Assembly (NCBI GenBank): GCA_963778525.1
Contig: CAVZUJ010000003.1
Span: forward strand, 62,001 to 126,000
Length of the DNA stretch: 64,000 bases
DNA from: Schlegelella_A sp963778525
Lineage (GTDB): Bacteria > Pseudomonadota > Gammaproteobacteria > Burkholderiales > Burkholderiaceae_C
Direction of reading: 5' to 3'
Shown here: positions 36,519-48,765 of the stretch, in pieces
Layout of the letters: every line of letters begins with the position of its first letter
How positions within the stretch are numbered: the stretch's first letter is position 1
Made by a program: the position numbers and the translations under genes
The notes under the pieces: model-generated
Seen by the model: the letters and a program-made list of their open reading frames with translations, nothing else
Databases searched by the model: none
What the model was told of the DNA's origin: nothing

Positions 36519-37193
36519 TCAGGGTGACGAGAGATAGCGCGACGCCAGCGCGTGCAGGTGCTCGCGTCCGGCATCGTCGAGATAGGGCAGCAGCAGGCAG
36601 AGCACGTGGAAGGCGCCGCGCAGCATCGCCGGGCCCGAGCTTTCGGGCTCGAGCGCCTTGCGCGGATTCTTCACGTACTCGAAGCTCAGCCAGTAGGTGA
36701 GCACGACGACCATCGCCGTCGCCACCGGCTCGACGTCGCGCTCGTCGATCTTCAGGCCGCTGGCCCGGCCGATGCCGTCGAGCACCGCCTGCACGGCGCG
36801 CGTCTTTCGCTGCAGCACGAACTGGAAGTGCGATTCGAGCTTGCGGTTGTTCGAGAGCAGGTCGTTGAGGTCGCGGTAGAGGAAGCGGTAGCTCCAGATC
36901 AGCTCGAACAGCAGGTGAAAGAAGAGCCACGCGTCTTCGATGTTCGTCACGCCTTCGGCGGCACGCAGCAGCTCGGTCAGGGCCGCGTCGTAGCGGTCGA
37001 AGAGCTTGTTGATCAGCTCGTCCTTGGCCGGGTAGTGGTAGTAGAGGTTGCCGGGGCTGATGCCGAGCTCGGCCGAGATCAAGGTCGTGGAGACGTTGGG
37101 CTCGCCGAAGCGGTTGAACAGCTCGAGCGTCGTGTCGAGAATGCGCTCGGCGGTGCGCCGGGGCTTCTTCTTCTGGGCGCTGTGCGTGGCCAT
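36519..37193 (-). CDS. TetR-family transcriptional regulator
   Basis: A 224-residue TetR/AcrR-type repressor. The N-terminal helix-turn-helix is clear (ERILDTTLELFNRFG, TTLISAELGISPGNLYYHYPAKDELI in part). The ligand-binding C-terminal half is helical (WLFFHLLFELIWSYRFLYRDL). A basic N-tail (KKKPRR) precedes the domain. It diverges from an ABC exporter operon across a 115-base spacer, the usual layout for a regulator of the divergent operon; no clear palindromic operator is visible there. A TPR-like gene lies directly downstream. Confidence 0.9.
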   Translation of the reverse strand: MATHSAQKKKPRRTAERILDTTLELFNRFGEPNVSTTLISAELGISPGNLYYHYPAKDELINKLFDRYDAALTELLRAAEGVTNIEDAWLFFHLLFELIWSYRFLYRDLNDLLSNNRKLESHFQFVLQRKTRAVQAVLDGIGRASGLKIDERDVEPVATAMVVVLTYWLSFEYVKNPRKALEPESSGPAMLRGAFHVLCLLLPYLDDAGREHLHALASRYLSSP

Positions 37194-37292
37194 GGGCGGA
37201 TGGATCGAGCGATGCCGACGCTACCCAGCGCGGCCGGCCCTGTCCATCGGCGCGACTCCGGATGCGGCGATGCGCTCCACCGGTGCGCTGCC

Positions 37293-37298
37293 TACAAT
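37293..37298 (+). promoter_or_regulatory. -10-like hexamer before the ABC-2 exporter
   Basis: TACAAT ends 10 bases before ATG 37309 in a GC-rich divergent spacer. No convincing -35 box is seen. If used, the leader would be almost absent. Tentative. Confidence 0.25.
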
Positions 37299-37308
37299 CG
37301 CGGCCTTC

Positions 37309-38228
<920 letters not shown>

Positions 38229-38232
<4 letters not shown>

Positions 38233-39057
38233 GCGCGTCCCAGCGGCGACCGCCTGCCGCATGGTCCCGCCGCGATGCGCTGTCGACCGAATCCGGCATC
38301 CTGGCCGGCGCGCGCACACTCCTCTACAAGGAGGTGCTGCGCTTCTGGAAGGTGAGCTTCCAGACGGTGGCCGCGCCGGTGCTCACGGCCATCCTCTACC
38401 TGCTGATCTTCGGCCACGTGCTCGAGGGCCGGGTCAAGGTCTTCGGCACGGTCGGCTACACCAGCTTCCTGATCCCGGGCCTGGTGATGATGAGCGTGCT
38501 GCAGAACGCCTTCGCCAACCGAGCTCGTCGCTGATCCAGAGCAAGATCACCGGCAACCTGGTGTTCCTGCTGCGTCGCGCCGCTGTCGCACTGGGCCTGG
38601 TTCCTGGCCTACGTGGGCGCGTCGGTGGTGCGCGGCCTGGCCGTCGGCACGGGCGTGCTGCTGGTGACCGTGCTGGTTCGCGCCGCTGGACCTGGCCAAT
38701 CCGCTCTGGGTCATCGTCTTCACGCTTGCCGGCGCGGCGCTGATGGGCGCGCTCGGCCTGGTCGCCGGCCTGTGGGCCGAGAAGTTCGACCAGATCGCCG
38801 CCTTCCAGAACTTCCTCATCATGCCGATGACCTTCCTCTCCGGCGTCTTCTATTCCGTGCATTCGCTGCCGCCGGCATGGAAGGCGGTCAGCCACCTGAA
38901 CCCCTTCTTCTACATGATCGACGGCTTTCGGCACGGCTTCTTCGGCACCAGCGACGTCTCGCCGTGGATCAGCCTGGCGGTCGTCGGCGTCAGCCTTGTC
39001 GTGGTCTGCGGCCTGTGCCTGCACCTGCTGAAGATCGGCTACAAGATCCGCCACTGA
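38229..39057 (+). CDS. ABC-2 type exporter permease (several frameshifts)
   Basis: ATG 38229. The protein reads LYKEVLRFWKVSFQTVAAPVL, ILYLLIFGHVLEGRV, YTSFLIPGLVMMSVLQNAF and, after breaks near 38520, 38576-38600 and 38680, GALGLVAGLWAEKFDQIAAFQNF, MTFLSGVFYSVHSLPPAWK and HLNPFFYMIDGFRHGFFG in the last frame. These are hallmarks of YadH-type ABC-2 permeases with six helices. Expected length is about 276 residues. Indels are treated as errors. Substrate unknown. Confidence 0.83.
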
Positions 39058-39076
39058 GGCGAAGGCGGCATGGGCG

Positions 39077-39895
39077 ATGAAGGATTTTTGCGACTGCCAT
39101 CTGCACGTCTTCGGTGATGAAGCGCGCTACCCGATGGACCCGCGCCGCAACTACACGCCGGCGAGCGCGTCGCTCGCGCAGTACCGGGCGGTGATGGCGG
39201 CCTGCGGCATCGAGCGCGCCGTGCTCGTGCAGCCGAGCGTCTACGGCACCGACAACCGCTGCATGCTCGATGCCTTGCGCGAAGCCCGGCAGGACGGCAG
39301 CGACGTGCTGCGTGCCGTTGCCGTGCCCGACGCCACGAGCAGCGATGCCGACCTGGAAGCGATGCACGGGCTCGGCGTGCGCGGCATTCGCCTCAATCTG
39401 GTCAATCCGCAGGTCCTCGACATCGACGCCGGGCTCGCGCTGACGGCGCGCATGAAGCATCGCGGCTGGCACCTGCAGCTGCACGTCTCGCTTCGCCACG
39501 CCGGCGCGGCACAGCTCGCCGCGCTGGTGCCGCGCGCCGATCGGCTCGGCATCGCCGTCGTCGTCGACCACATGGGCCGGCCGGAGCCGGGCACCTTGCC
39601 GGAGCAGCTGATCGGGCTGCTGGCCGAGGGCAAGGTATGGGTCAAGCTCTCGGCGGCGTATCGCAACAGCGCGGCGCCGGCGCCCGGATACGACGACCTC
39701 GGGCCGCTGGTGCAGGCGCTCGTCGGCGCCAATCCGGATCAGCTGCTCTGGGGCAGCGACTGGCCGCACACCGAGCTGAGCGGCGCCGCGCCGCAGGCCT
39801 TCGACCTCGTGCGGCTTCTCTCGACGTGGACGCCCGACGTCGCAACCCGACACAAGATCGCGGTCGCGAACCCGGCGCGCCTCTACGGCTTCTGA
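39077..39895 (+). CDS. Amidohydrolase-2 family metal-dependent hydrolase/lactonase
   Basis: A 272-residue TIM-barrel enzyme. The metal HxH motif is DCHLHVFGD at the N-terminus; later ligands are in LQLHVSL and VVVDHMGRP, and the catalytic Asp is in LLWGSDWPHTE. The family includes 2-pyrone-4,6-dicarboxylate lactonase and related hydrolases of dicarboxylic lactones in aromatic degradation. The RYPMDPRRNYTP stretch fits that subgroup. It sits between the ABC exporter and bolA, 19 bases after the permease. Substrate inferred only. Confidence 0.85.
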   Translation: MKDFCDCHLHVFGDEARYPMDPRRNYTPASASLAQYRAVMAACGIERAVLVQPSVYGTDNRCMLDALREARQDGSDVLRAVAVPDATSSDADLEAMHGLGVRGIRLNLVNPQVLDIDAGLALTARMKHRGWHLQLHVSLRHAGAAQLAALVPRADRLGIAVVVDHMGRPEPGTLPEQLIGLLAEGKVWVKLSAAYRNSAAPAPGYDDLGPLVQALVGANPDQLLWGSDWPHTELSGAAPQAFDLVRLLSTWTPDVATRHKIAVANPARLYGF

Positions 39896-39950
39896 AGGTC
39901 ATCGCGGCGGCAGCGGGCGCAACGCCGGGCCGCCGCGCTAACATCGGCCG

Positions 39951-40202
39951 ATGGCCGAGCCCACCCCTGCCGAAATCCAGCGCTTCATCGTCGACGGCCT
40001 GGCCTGCGAGCACGTCGAGGTCGAGGGCGACGGGCGCCATTTCTTCGCCACCATCGTCTCGACCGAGTTCGAGGGCACGAACCGCGTCGCCCGACACCAG
40101 CGCGTCTACCGCGCCCTCGGCGACCGCATGCGCGAGCAGATCCATGCGCTCTCGATGAAGACGCTGACCCCGACCGAATACCGCAATCAAACGACGGCCT
40201 GA
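39951..40202 (+). CDS. ibaG: BolA-family protein, IbaG type
   Basis: An 83-residue BolA/IbaG protein. It has the class II fold with the helix-turn segment FEGTNRVARHQRVYRALGDRM in part and the conserved HALSMKTLTP at the end, which contains the His used for Fe-S ligation with monothiol glutaredoxin. The N-terminal CEHVEVEGDGRHF fits IbaG, which lies next to murA in many proteobacteria. It is 24 bases before murA and probably in the same transcript. Confidence 0.9.
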   Translation: MAEPTPAEIQRFIVDGLACEHVEVEGDGRHFFATIVSTEFEGTNRVARHQRVYRALGDRMREQIHALSMKTLTPTEYRNQTTA

Positions 40203-40226
40203 CGCCACCCGCGTCGCCATCCATCC

Positions 40227-41497
40227 ATGGACAAACTCCGCATCCGCGGCGGCCGCCGCCTCGCCGGCGAAATCGCCATCTCCGGCGCCAAGAACGCCGC
40301 CCTGCCGGAGCTGTGCGCCGCGCTGCTGACGGCCGAGCCGGTGCTGCTCTCGAACGTTCCGCGCCTGCACGACGTGGCGACGATGCTCAAGCTGCTGCGC
40401 ACAGCTGGGCGTCGTCGCCGAGGCCTCGGCCGACGCGGAGGCCACCGTGTCGCTCGACGCCGGCCGCGTCACGAACCGCGAGGCGCCCTACGACCTGGTG
40501 AAGACGATGCGCGCGTCGATCCTGGTGCTCGGCCCGCTGCGTCGCGCGCTTCGGCGAGGCGCGCGTTTCGCTGCCGGGCGGCTGCGCGATCGGCACGCGG
40601 CCGGTCGACCAGCACATCAAGGGCCTGCAGGCGCTCGGCGCCGAAATCACGGTCGAGCACGGCTACATCGTCGCCCGCGCCAGGCAGCTGCAAGGGCGCG
40701 CGCATCACGACCGACATGGTGACCGTCACCGGCACCGAGAACCTGCTGATGGCGGCGACGCTGGCCGAGGGCGAGACGGTGCTCGAGAACGCCGCCCAGG
40801 AGCCCGAGATCCCCGACCTCGCCGAGATGCTGATCGCGATGGGCGCGCGCATCGAGGGCCACGGCACCGAGCCGCATCCGCATCGAGGGCGTGCGCGAGC
40901 TGCATGGCGTGGCGCATCGCATCATTCCCGACCGCATCGAGGCCGGCACCTTCCTCTGCGCCGTGGCGGCGGCGGGCGGCGACGTGGTGCTGCGCCACGC
41001 CCGCGCCGACCACCTCGAGGCGGTGATCGACAAGCTGCGCGAGGCCGGCGCGACGATCGAGGCCGGCGACGGCTGGATCCGCGTCCGCGCCGCGGGCCGG
41101 CCGCGCGCGGTGAGCTTTCGCACCAGCGAGTACCCGGCGCTTCCCGACCGACATGCAGGCGCAGTTCATGGCGCTCGACTGCATCGCCGAGGGCGCGTCG
41201 ACCATCGCCGAGACGATCTTCGAGAACCGCTTCATGCACGTGCCGGACTGATGCTCAGGCTCGGTGCGCGCATCGAGGTCGACGGCCGCGTGGCCGTGAT
41301 CCAGGGCGTCGAGAAGCTCTCCGGCGCCGACCGTGATGGCGACCGACCTGCGCGCCTCGGCCGGCCTGGTCATCGCCGGCCTGGTGGCCGAGGGCGAGAC
41401 GGTGGTCGACCGCATCTACCACCTCGACCGCGGCTACGACCGCATGGAAGCCAAGCTGCGCGGCCTCGGCGCCGACATCGAGCGGGTCAGCGCATGA
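40227..41497 (+). CDS. murA: UDP-N-acetylglucosamine 1-carboxyvinyltransferase (several frameshifts)
   Basis: Starts MDKLRIRGGRRLAGEI at ATG 40227. MurA transfers enolpyruvate to UDP-GlcNAc, the first committed step of peptidoglycan synthesis. Conserved pieces appear in successive frames: ISGAKNAALPELCAALL, the active-site loop with Cys (SLPGGCAIGTRPVDQH), TENLLMAATLAEGETVLENAA, HRIIPDRIEAGTFLCA and FENRFMHVPE. One-base insertions are placed near 40402, 40540, 40691, 40871, 41140 and 41327, and a deletion near 41248. Because this enzyme is essential, the breaks must be errors or the functional copy lies elsewhere. Confidence 0.87.
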
Positions 41498-41527
41498 GGC
41501 CGCAACGCAAGAACCGGGAGCAGGGTC

Positions 41528-42186
41528 GTGATCACGCTGGCACTCTCCAAGGGCCGGATCTTCGACGAGACGCTGCCGCTGCTGGCCGCCGCCGGCATCG
41601 ACCTCGCGGAGGATCCGGAGACCAGCCGCAAGCTGATCGTCGCGCACCTACCGCGCCCGACCTGCGCATCGTCCTGGTCCGCGCCAGCGACGTGCCGACC
41701 TACGTGCAGTACGGCGGCGCCGACCTCGGCGTGGTCGGCCTGGACACGCTGCTCGAGCACGGCGGCGAGGGCCTGTACCGGCCGCTCGACCTGGGCATGG
41801 CGCGCTGCCGCATGAGCGTGGCGGCGCCGCTCGACTTCGACTACGCCGCCGCCGTGAAGCAGGGCTCGCGCATCCGCGTCGCCACCAAGTTCACGCGCAT
41901 CGCGCGCGACCATTTCGCCGACAAGGGCGTGCACGTCGACCTGATCAAGCTCTACGGCTCGATGGAGCTGGCGCCGCTCACCGGGCTGGCCGACGCCATC
42001 GTCGACCTCGTCTCCTCGGGCAACACGCTGAAGGCCAACGAGCTCGTCGAAGTCGAGCGAGATCATGGAGATCTCGGCGCGGCTGGTCGTCAACCAGGCG
42101 GCGCTGAAGCTCAAGCGCGAGCCGATCCGCAATCTGATCGACGCGCTGGCGCAGGCCGTGCCGATCCGCGGCGGCCACGGCGATGA
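41528..42186 (+). CDS. hisG: ATP phosphoribosyltransferase, short form (frameshifts)
   Basis: GTG 41528, with GGAGCAGGG upstream. It reads ITLALSKGRIFDETLPLL, the short HisG N-terminus, then DVPTYVQYGGADLGVVGLD, LYGSMELAPLTGLADAIVDLV in part and NQAALKLKREPI. Two insertions near 41653-41660 and one near 42060 are placed; one more is needed to reach TGA 42184-42186, which overlaps hisD by ATGA. HisG begins histidine synthesis. Short-form enzymes need HisZ as partner, and hisZ is not in this window. Confidence 0.87.
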
Positions 42187-43562
42187 GCCGACTCGCCCGC
42201 GCCACGCCGCGCGCTGGCTCGACCGCCGCTGCGCACGAGCGACTTCGAGCGCCGCGCTGAGCGCGCCTGCTCGCCTATCGGCCGACGGACTCGATGCCGA
42301 GGTCGAGGCAGCGTCGCGGCCATCCTCGCCGACGTGCGCGCGCGCGGCGATGCCGCGGTGCTCGAGTACACGCGCCGCTTCGACGGCGTCGACGGCAGCC
42401 TCGCTGGCCGCGCTCGAGATTGGCGCCGGCGGACCTGCGCGCCGCGCTCGACGGCCTGCCGGCGGCGCAGCGCTCGGCGCTCGAAGCCGCCGCCGCGCGC
42501 ATCCGCGCCTTCCACGAGCGCCAGACGAGGCCTGACCGGGCGCAAGCTGGAGCTACCGCGACGCCGACGGCACGCTGCTCGGGCCAGAAGGTCGACGCCG
42601 CTCGACCGCGTCGGCATCTACGTGCCGGGCGGCAAGGCCGCCTATCCGTCGAGCGTGCTGATGAACGCGCTGCCGGCCAAGGTCGCCGGCGTCGGCGAGA
42701 TCGTCATGGTGGTGCCGATGCCGGGCGGCGCAGCGCAACGCCGCTGGTGCTGGCCGCCGCCGCGCGTGGCGGGCGTCGACCGCGTCTTCGCGATCGGCGG
42801 CGCGCAGGCGATCGGCGCGCTGGCCTACGGCACGGCGACGATTCCGCGCGGTGCACAAGATCACCGGCCCCGGCAACGCCTACGTCGCCGAGCGCCAAGC
42901 GCCGCGTCTTCGGCACGGTCGGCATCGACATGATCGCCGGGCCCGAGCGAGATCCTGGTGCTCGCCGACGGCACGACGCCGGCCGACTGGGTGGCGATGG
43001 ACCTGTTCAGCCAGGCCGAGCACGACGAGACTGGCGCAGAGCATCCTGCTCTGCCCCGATGCGGCGTACATCGATCGCGTGCAGGAAGCGATCGAGCGGC
43101 TGCTGCCGGCGATGCCGCGCCAGGCGGTGATCCGCGCCTCGCTCGAGGGCCGCGGCGCGCTGGTGCTGACGCGCTCGATGGAAGAGGCCTGCGAGATCAG
43201 CAACCGCATCGCGCCCGAGCACCTCGAGGTGAGCGCGCGCGAGCCCGCAGCGCTGGGAGCCGCTGCTGCGCCATGCCGGCGCGATCTTCCTCGGCGCGTT
43301 CACCAGCGAGAGCCTGGGCGACTACTGCGCCGGCCCGAACCACGTGCTGCCGACCGCGCGGCACGGCGCGCTTCTCGTCGCCGCTCGGCGTCTACGACTT
43401 CCAGAAGCGCAGCAGCCTGATCGAGGTGAGCGAGCGCGGGCGCGCAGCCTCGGGCCGATCGCGGCCGAGCTGGCCGAGGGCGAAGGGCTGGCGGCGCATG
43501 CGCGCGCCGCCGCAATGCGCCTGGAGAGCGGTCGCCTGCAGGGCGAGCGCGAGATCGCCTCG
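42183..43562 (+). CDS. hisD: Histidinol dehydrogenase (many frameshifts, end uncertain)
   Basis: ATG 42183 overlaps hisG. HisD pieces occur in order through all three frames: RGDAAVLEYTRRFDGVD, VGIYVPGGKAAYPSSVLMNALPAKVAG in part, GGAQAIGALAYGT, HKITGPGNAYVAEAKR (joined), GIDMIAGP, EISNRIAPEHLEV, SLGDYCAGPNHVLPT and YDFQKRSSLIEVS. It oxidises L-histidinol to histidine using zinc and NAD+. At least eight indels are needed. No stop is visible at the end, and I place the boundary with hisC near 43562 only by similarity. Confidence 0.83.
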
Positions 43563-44650
43563 ACCGCCGATCGCATCGCCGCCGTCATCCGCCAGGACGT
43601 GCAAGTCATGCACGCCTACGCGATCCAGGACGAGCGCCGGCCTGGTCAAGCTCGACGCGATGGAAAACCCGTTCCGCCTGCCCGAGGCCTTGCAGCGCGA
43701 GCTCGGCGAGCGGCTGGGCCGCGGTGGCCATCAACCGCTATCCGGCGAGCTGCGTCGGCGACGGTCGTGGACGCGCTCTCGGCGCTACGTCGAAGCTGCC
43801 CGCCGGCTGCAAGCTGATGCTCGGCAACGGCTCCGACGAGCTGATCTCCCTGCTGGCGCTGGCCTGCGACCTGCCCGGCGCCACGCATCCTGGCGCCCGC
43901 TGCCCGGCTTCGTGATGTACGAGATGTCGGCCAAGCTGCAGGGCCTGCGCTTCGTCGGCGTGCCGCTGACGGCGCGCTTCGAGCTCGACGAGCGGCGATG
44001 CTCGCCGCCATCGAGCAGCACCAGCCCGGCCATCACCTACATCGCCTACCCGAACAACCCGACCGCCAACCTGTTCGACGAAGGCGCGGTCGAGCGAATC
44101 GTCGAGGCGGTCGGCCGGCAAAACGGCCTGGTGGTGATCGACGAGGCCTACCAGCCGTTTTCCTCGCGCTCTGGATGGCACGCGCCGGCCGGCTGCCGCA
44201 CGTGCTGGTGATGCGCACCCTCAGCAAGTTCGGCCTGGCCGGCGTGCGTCTCGGCTACTTGCCGGGCCCGGCGGCGCTGATCGACGAGATCGACAAGGTC
44301 CGGCCGCCCTACAACATCAGCGCGCTCAATGCCGAGGCGACCCTGTTCGCGCTCGAGCACGCCGACGAGTTCGCGCGCCAGGCGTCGACGCTGCGCGCCG
44401 AGCGCGAGCGGCTGCAGGGCGCGCTGCGCGCCATGCCCGGCGTCGAGGCCTTCCCGAGCGAGGCCAACATGATCCTGGTCCGGGTGGCCGATCGGCGCCG
44501 CCGTCTTCGAGGGCATGAAGCGGCGCGGCGTGCTGGTCAAGAACGTCGCCGGCCTGCACCCGATGCTGGCGAATTGCCTGCGCCTGACGGTCGGCACGGC
44601 GGAGGAAAATGCGCCTCATGATCGATGCCCTGCGCGCCAGCCTGCCATGA
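43563..44650 (+). CDS. hisC: Histidinol-phosphate aminotransferase (several frameshifts, start uncertain)
   Basis: The start is unclear; similarity begins about TADRIAAVIRQDVQVMHAYAIQD, and the first ATG is 43608. Then GLVKLDAMENPFRLPEAL, LMLGNGSDELISLLALAC, ITYIAYPNNPTANLFDEG, VVIDEAYQPF and the PLP-lysine block TLSKFGLAGVRLGYLPGP. Indels fall near 43640, 43725, 43765, 43890, 44000, 44030, 44165 and 44495-44610. It ends at 44650 with ATGA overlap into hisB. The enzyme is a PLP-dependent transaminase of histidine synthesis. Confidence 0.83.
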
Positions 44651-45267
44651 ACGCACCCCTGAACTCGACCACCTGCCGCGCGCCGCGCCACGGTGCAGCG
44701 CGACACCAAGGAAACGAAGATCCGCGTCAGCGTCGACCTCGATGGCCCGGCACGGCCAAGCTCGCCACCGGCATCGGCTTCTTCGACCACATGCTCGAGC
44801 AGATCGCCCGGCACGGCCTGATCGACCTCGAGATCGAGGCGCCAGGGCGACCTGCACATCGACGGCCACCACACGGTGGAAGACGTCGGCATCACCCTGG
44901 GCCAGGCGGTCGGCCAGGCGGTGGGCGACAAGAGCGGCCTGGTCCGCTACGGCCACGCCTACGTGCCGCTCGACGAGGCGCTGTCGCGGGTCGTCATCGA
45001 TTTCTCCGGCCGTCCGGGCCTGGTCATGAACGTGCCTTTCAAGAGCCGGGATGATCGGCGGCTTCGACGCCCAGCTGGCGCACGAGTTCTTCCAGGGCTT
45101 CTGCCAACCACGCCTTGGTGACGCTGCACATCGACAACCTGCGCGGCGAGAACGCCCACCACCAGTGCGAGACGGTGTTCAAGGCCTTCGCCCGGGCGCT
45201 GCGCATGGCGTGGCGATCGACCCGCGCGCCGGCCGGCGTCGTGCCCTCGACGAAGGGCTCGCTCTAG
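44647..45267 (+). CDS. hisB: Imidazoleglycerol-phosphate dehydratase (several frameshifts)
   Basis: Monofunctional HisB of about 204 residues. Manganese-binding blocks are GIGFFDHMLEQIARHG, DGHHTVEDVGITLGQA, GGFDAQLAHEFFQG and NAHHQCETVFKAFARAL. The frame breaks near 44690, 44745, 44848, 45050, 45110 and 45215. ATG 44647 overlaps the hisC stop. It dehydrates imidazole glycerol phosphate to the acetol phosphate. Ends at TAG 45267. Confidence 0.87.
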
Positions 45268-45280
45268 CCTGGCCGCGGCG

Positions 45281-45938
45281 ATGCGCACGGTCGCCGTCGT
45301 CGACTACGGCATGGGCAATCTGCGCTCGGTCTCGCAGGCGGTGGCGCACGTCGCCCGCGAAGAGGGCGGCTTCGAGGTGATCGTCACGTCGAGGCCGGAG
45401 GAGGTCTTCGCGCCGAGCGGGTCGTGCTGCCCGGCCAGGGCGCCATGCCGGACTGCATGCGCGAGCTGCGCGAGTCCGGGCTGCTGGAAGCGGTGCTCGA
45501 CGCGGCGGCCACGCAAGCCCCTGATGGGCGTGTGCATCGGCATGCAGATGCTGCTCGAGCGCAGCGAGGAGGGCGCCGACGGCGACGGACGCCGGGGCTG
45601 GGCCTGATCGGTGGCGAAGTCGTGCGCTTTCGCCTCGAAGGGCAGTTGCAGCCCGACGGCAGCCGCTTCAAGGTGCCGCAGATGGGCTGGAACGAGGTGT
45701 TCCAGGCGGCGCCGCACCCGATCTGGCAGGCGTGCCCGACGCCAGCTACTTCTATTTCGTGCACAGTTTCTACGCCCGGCCGTCCGACCCGCGCCACAGC
45801 GTCGGCCTGACCGATTACGGCGGCCGCTTTACCTCGGCGCTGGCGCGCGATAATATTTTCGCAACGCAGTTCCATCCGGAAAAAAGCGCTCGATTCGGCC
45901 TGGCCCTGTACCGCAACTTCCTGCACTGGAACCCTTGA
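45281..45938 (+). CDS. hisH: Imidazole glycerol phosphate synthase, glutaminase subunit (frameshifts)
   Basis: ATG 45281 starts RTVAVVDYGMGNLRSVSQA. The class I amidotransferase triad is in GVCIGMQMLLE (nucleophile Cys) and ATQFHPEKS (His, Glu). VVLPGQGAMPDCM and FYFVHSFYARP are typical. Breaks near 45418, 45512, 45590 and 45735. It supplies ammonia to HisF. Separated from hisA by 73 bases with no recognisable gene. Confidence 0.88.
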
Positions 45939-46011
45939 CGCTGCATCCGGAATGCGCAGCCTCCCCGGCCGCAATCCCCATCCGCCCCGTTCAACCCCGT
46001 TCCATGCGGCC

Positions 46012-46756
46012 ATGCTGCTGATACCCGCGATCGACCTGAAGGACGGCCGCTGCGTTCGCCTGAAGCAGGGCGACATGAACGAGTCGACCATCTTCAGCGA
46101 GAACCCGGCAGCGATGGCCAGGCGCTGGGTCGATGCCGGCGCCCGCCGCCTGCACCTGGTCGACCTGAACGGCGCCTTCGCCGGCAAGCCGGTCAACGAA
46201 AGCGCGGTCAAGGCGATCCTTGCCGAGGTCGGCGACGAGATTCCGGTCCAGCTCGGCGGCGGCATCCGCGACCTCGACACGATCGAGCGCTACCTCGACG
46301 ACGGCCTGAGCTTCATCATCATCGGCACCGCCGCGGTGAAGAACCCCGGCTTCATGCGAGACGCCTGCAGCGCCTTCGGCGGCCACATCATCGTCGGCCT
46401 CGACGCCAAGGACGGCAAGGTCGCCACCGACGGCTGGAGCAAGCTCACCGGCCACGAGGTGGTCGACCTGGCGAAGAAGTTCGAGGACTACGGGCGTCGA
46501 AGGCATCATCTATACCGACATCGGCCGCGACGGCATGCTGACCGGCGTCAACATCGACGCGACCGTGAAGCTGGCGCAGCAGCTGACGATGCCGGTGTTC
46601 GCCTCGGGCGGCCTGTCGTCGATGCAGGACATCGAGCGCCTCTGCGCGGTCGAGACCTTCGGCATCGAAGGCGTGATCTGCGGCCGCGCCATCTACAGCG
46701 GCGATCTCGACTTCGTGGCGGCGCAGGCGCGCGCCGACGAGCTGGGCGAGGCCTGA
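46012..46756 (+). CDS. hisA: ProFAR isomerase (one frameshift)
   Basis: ATG 46012. A (beta/alpha)8 barrel with catalytic Asp in IPAIDLKDGRCVRL and the second Asp in IYTDIGRDGMLTG; VQLGGGIRDL and FASGGLSSM are phosphate-binding loops. A single extra G near 46497 breaks the frame at KKFEDYG/VEGIIYTDIG. About 247 residues. It isomerises ProFAR to PRFAR, the substrate of HisF-HisH. Confidence 0.92.
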
Positions 46757-46806
46757 CCCGGATCGTTCGGCCCGCTGCGACCCTCCGGGTCGACGACACT
46801 CTGCCC

Positions 46807-47571
<765 letters not shown>

Positions 47572-47575
<4 letters not shown>

Positions 47576-48181
47576 GCGGCCCGCGCCGGCCCGTGCCGCG
47601 GCCGGCGGCGCGACGCGAGCTGCCACGCGAGGTGCGCATCATCGGCGGCGTCTGGAAGCGCAGCAAGCTGCCGGTGCCTGACCGGCCGGGCCTGCGGCCC
47701 ACGCCCGACCGGGTCCGCGAAACCCTGTTCAACTGGCTCGGCCAGACCCTTGCGGGCTGGCGTTGCCTCGACGCTTTCGCCGGCACCGGCGCGCTCGGTT
47801 TCGAAGCGGCCTCGCGCGGCGCTGCCGAAGTGGTGCTGCTGGAGCGCGACACGGCGCTGCTGGCCGGCTTGGCCGAAGCGAAGGCGCGCCTGCAGGCCGA
47901 CGCGATTCGCATCGAGCGGGCCGATGCGTTGCAATGGATGGCGCGCGCCGCGCCGGCCAGCTTCGATCTCGTGCTGCTGGACCCGCCGTTCGACGCGCCG
48001 CTTGCCGTTCCGGCGATGACCGCCGCGAGCCGGCTGGTGGCGCCCGGCGGCTTCGTCTACGTCGAAGCGCCAGCAGCCGTTGGCGCCCGAGGCGGTCGAG
48101 GGCGCCCAGCTCGAAGCGTGGCGTTCGGCACGCGCCGGCGCCGTCCACTTCCACCTCCTTCGCCGTCCACTCGCGGTCTAG
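47572..48181 (+). CDS. rsmD: 16S rRNA (guanine966-N2)-methyltransferase (one frameshift near the end)
   Basis: ATG 47572 overlaps hisF. The N-terminus VRIIGGVWKRSKLPV and RPTPDRVRETLFNWL are RsmD hallmarks; SAM motif I is LDAFAGTGALGFEAASRGA and the catalytic motif is LVLLDPPF. An extra A near 48074 shifts the frame; corrected, the tail reads EAPQPLAPEAVEGAQLEAW and ends at TAG 48181. It methylates G966 of 16S rRNA. rsmD-coaD-ferredoxin is a common Burkholderiales order. Confidence 0.9.
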
Positions 48182-48242
48182 CCGGCACGGCTACACTGCG
48201 CGCGACATTCGCACGCCCCCGGGCACCAGCGTGGAGAGCAGC

Positions 48243-48746
48243 GTGACTTCGGCGACTCGACTGACAGCGGTATATCCCGGCACGTTCGACCCGATGACGC
48301 TCGGCCACGAGGACCTCGTGCGCCGCGCCAGCCGCCTCTTCGAGCGGCTGATCATCGCCGTCGCGGCGGGCCATCACAAGCGGACCATGTTCTCGATCGC
48401 CGAGCGGCTGCAGATCGCCATCGAGCTCACCTCGAAATACCCGAACGTCGAGGTGATGGCCTTTCGCGGCCTGCTGCGCGACTTCGTGGTCGAGAACGAC
48501 GGCAAGGTCGTGGTGCGCGGCTTGCGCGCGGTGAGCGACTTCGAATACGAATTCCAGATGGCGGGCATGAACCGCCAGCTGATGCCCGAGGTCGAGACCC
48601 TCTTTCTCACGCCGAGCGATCAGTACCAGTTCGTCTCGAGCACCTTCGTTCGCGAGATTGCCAGCCTTGCCGGTGATGTTTCCAAGTTCGTGTCACCCTT
48701 GGTGCTGGAGCGCCTGCGGGCGCAAGTCAAGCGCGCGCAAGCGTGA
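48243..48746 (+). CDS. coaD: Phosphopantetheine adenylyltransferase
   Basis: GTG 48243 preceded by GGAGAG at normal spacing. The 167-residue nucleotidyltransferase has the (T/H)xGH motif in YPGTFDPMTLGHEDLVRRA and the ISSTxxR-type motif in VSSTFVREIASL. It adenylates 4'-phosphopantetheine in coenzyme A synthesis. Intact frame, in contrast to the genes just upstream. Follows rsmD by 61 bases. Confidence 0.93.
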   Translation: MTSATRLTAVYPGTFDPMTLGHEDLVRRASRLFERLIIAVAAGHHKRTMFSIAERLQIAIELTSKYPNVEVMAFRGLLRDFVVENDGKVVVRGLRAVSDFEYEFQMAGMNRQLMPEVETLFLTPSDQYQFVSSTFVREIASLAGDVSKFVSPLVLERLRAQVKRAQA

Positions 48747-48765
48747 CCCCGGAAAGCAAGACGAC

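Noticed and set aside
35418..36527. Plus-strand coding region across the palindrome and TPR-like gene
   Set aside because: Its residues are low in protein character and it opposes a supported TPR-like gene; the first part is the palindrome.
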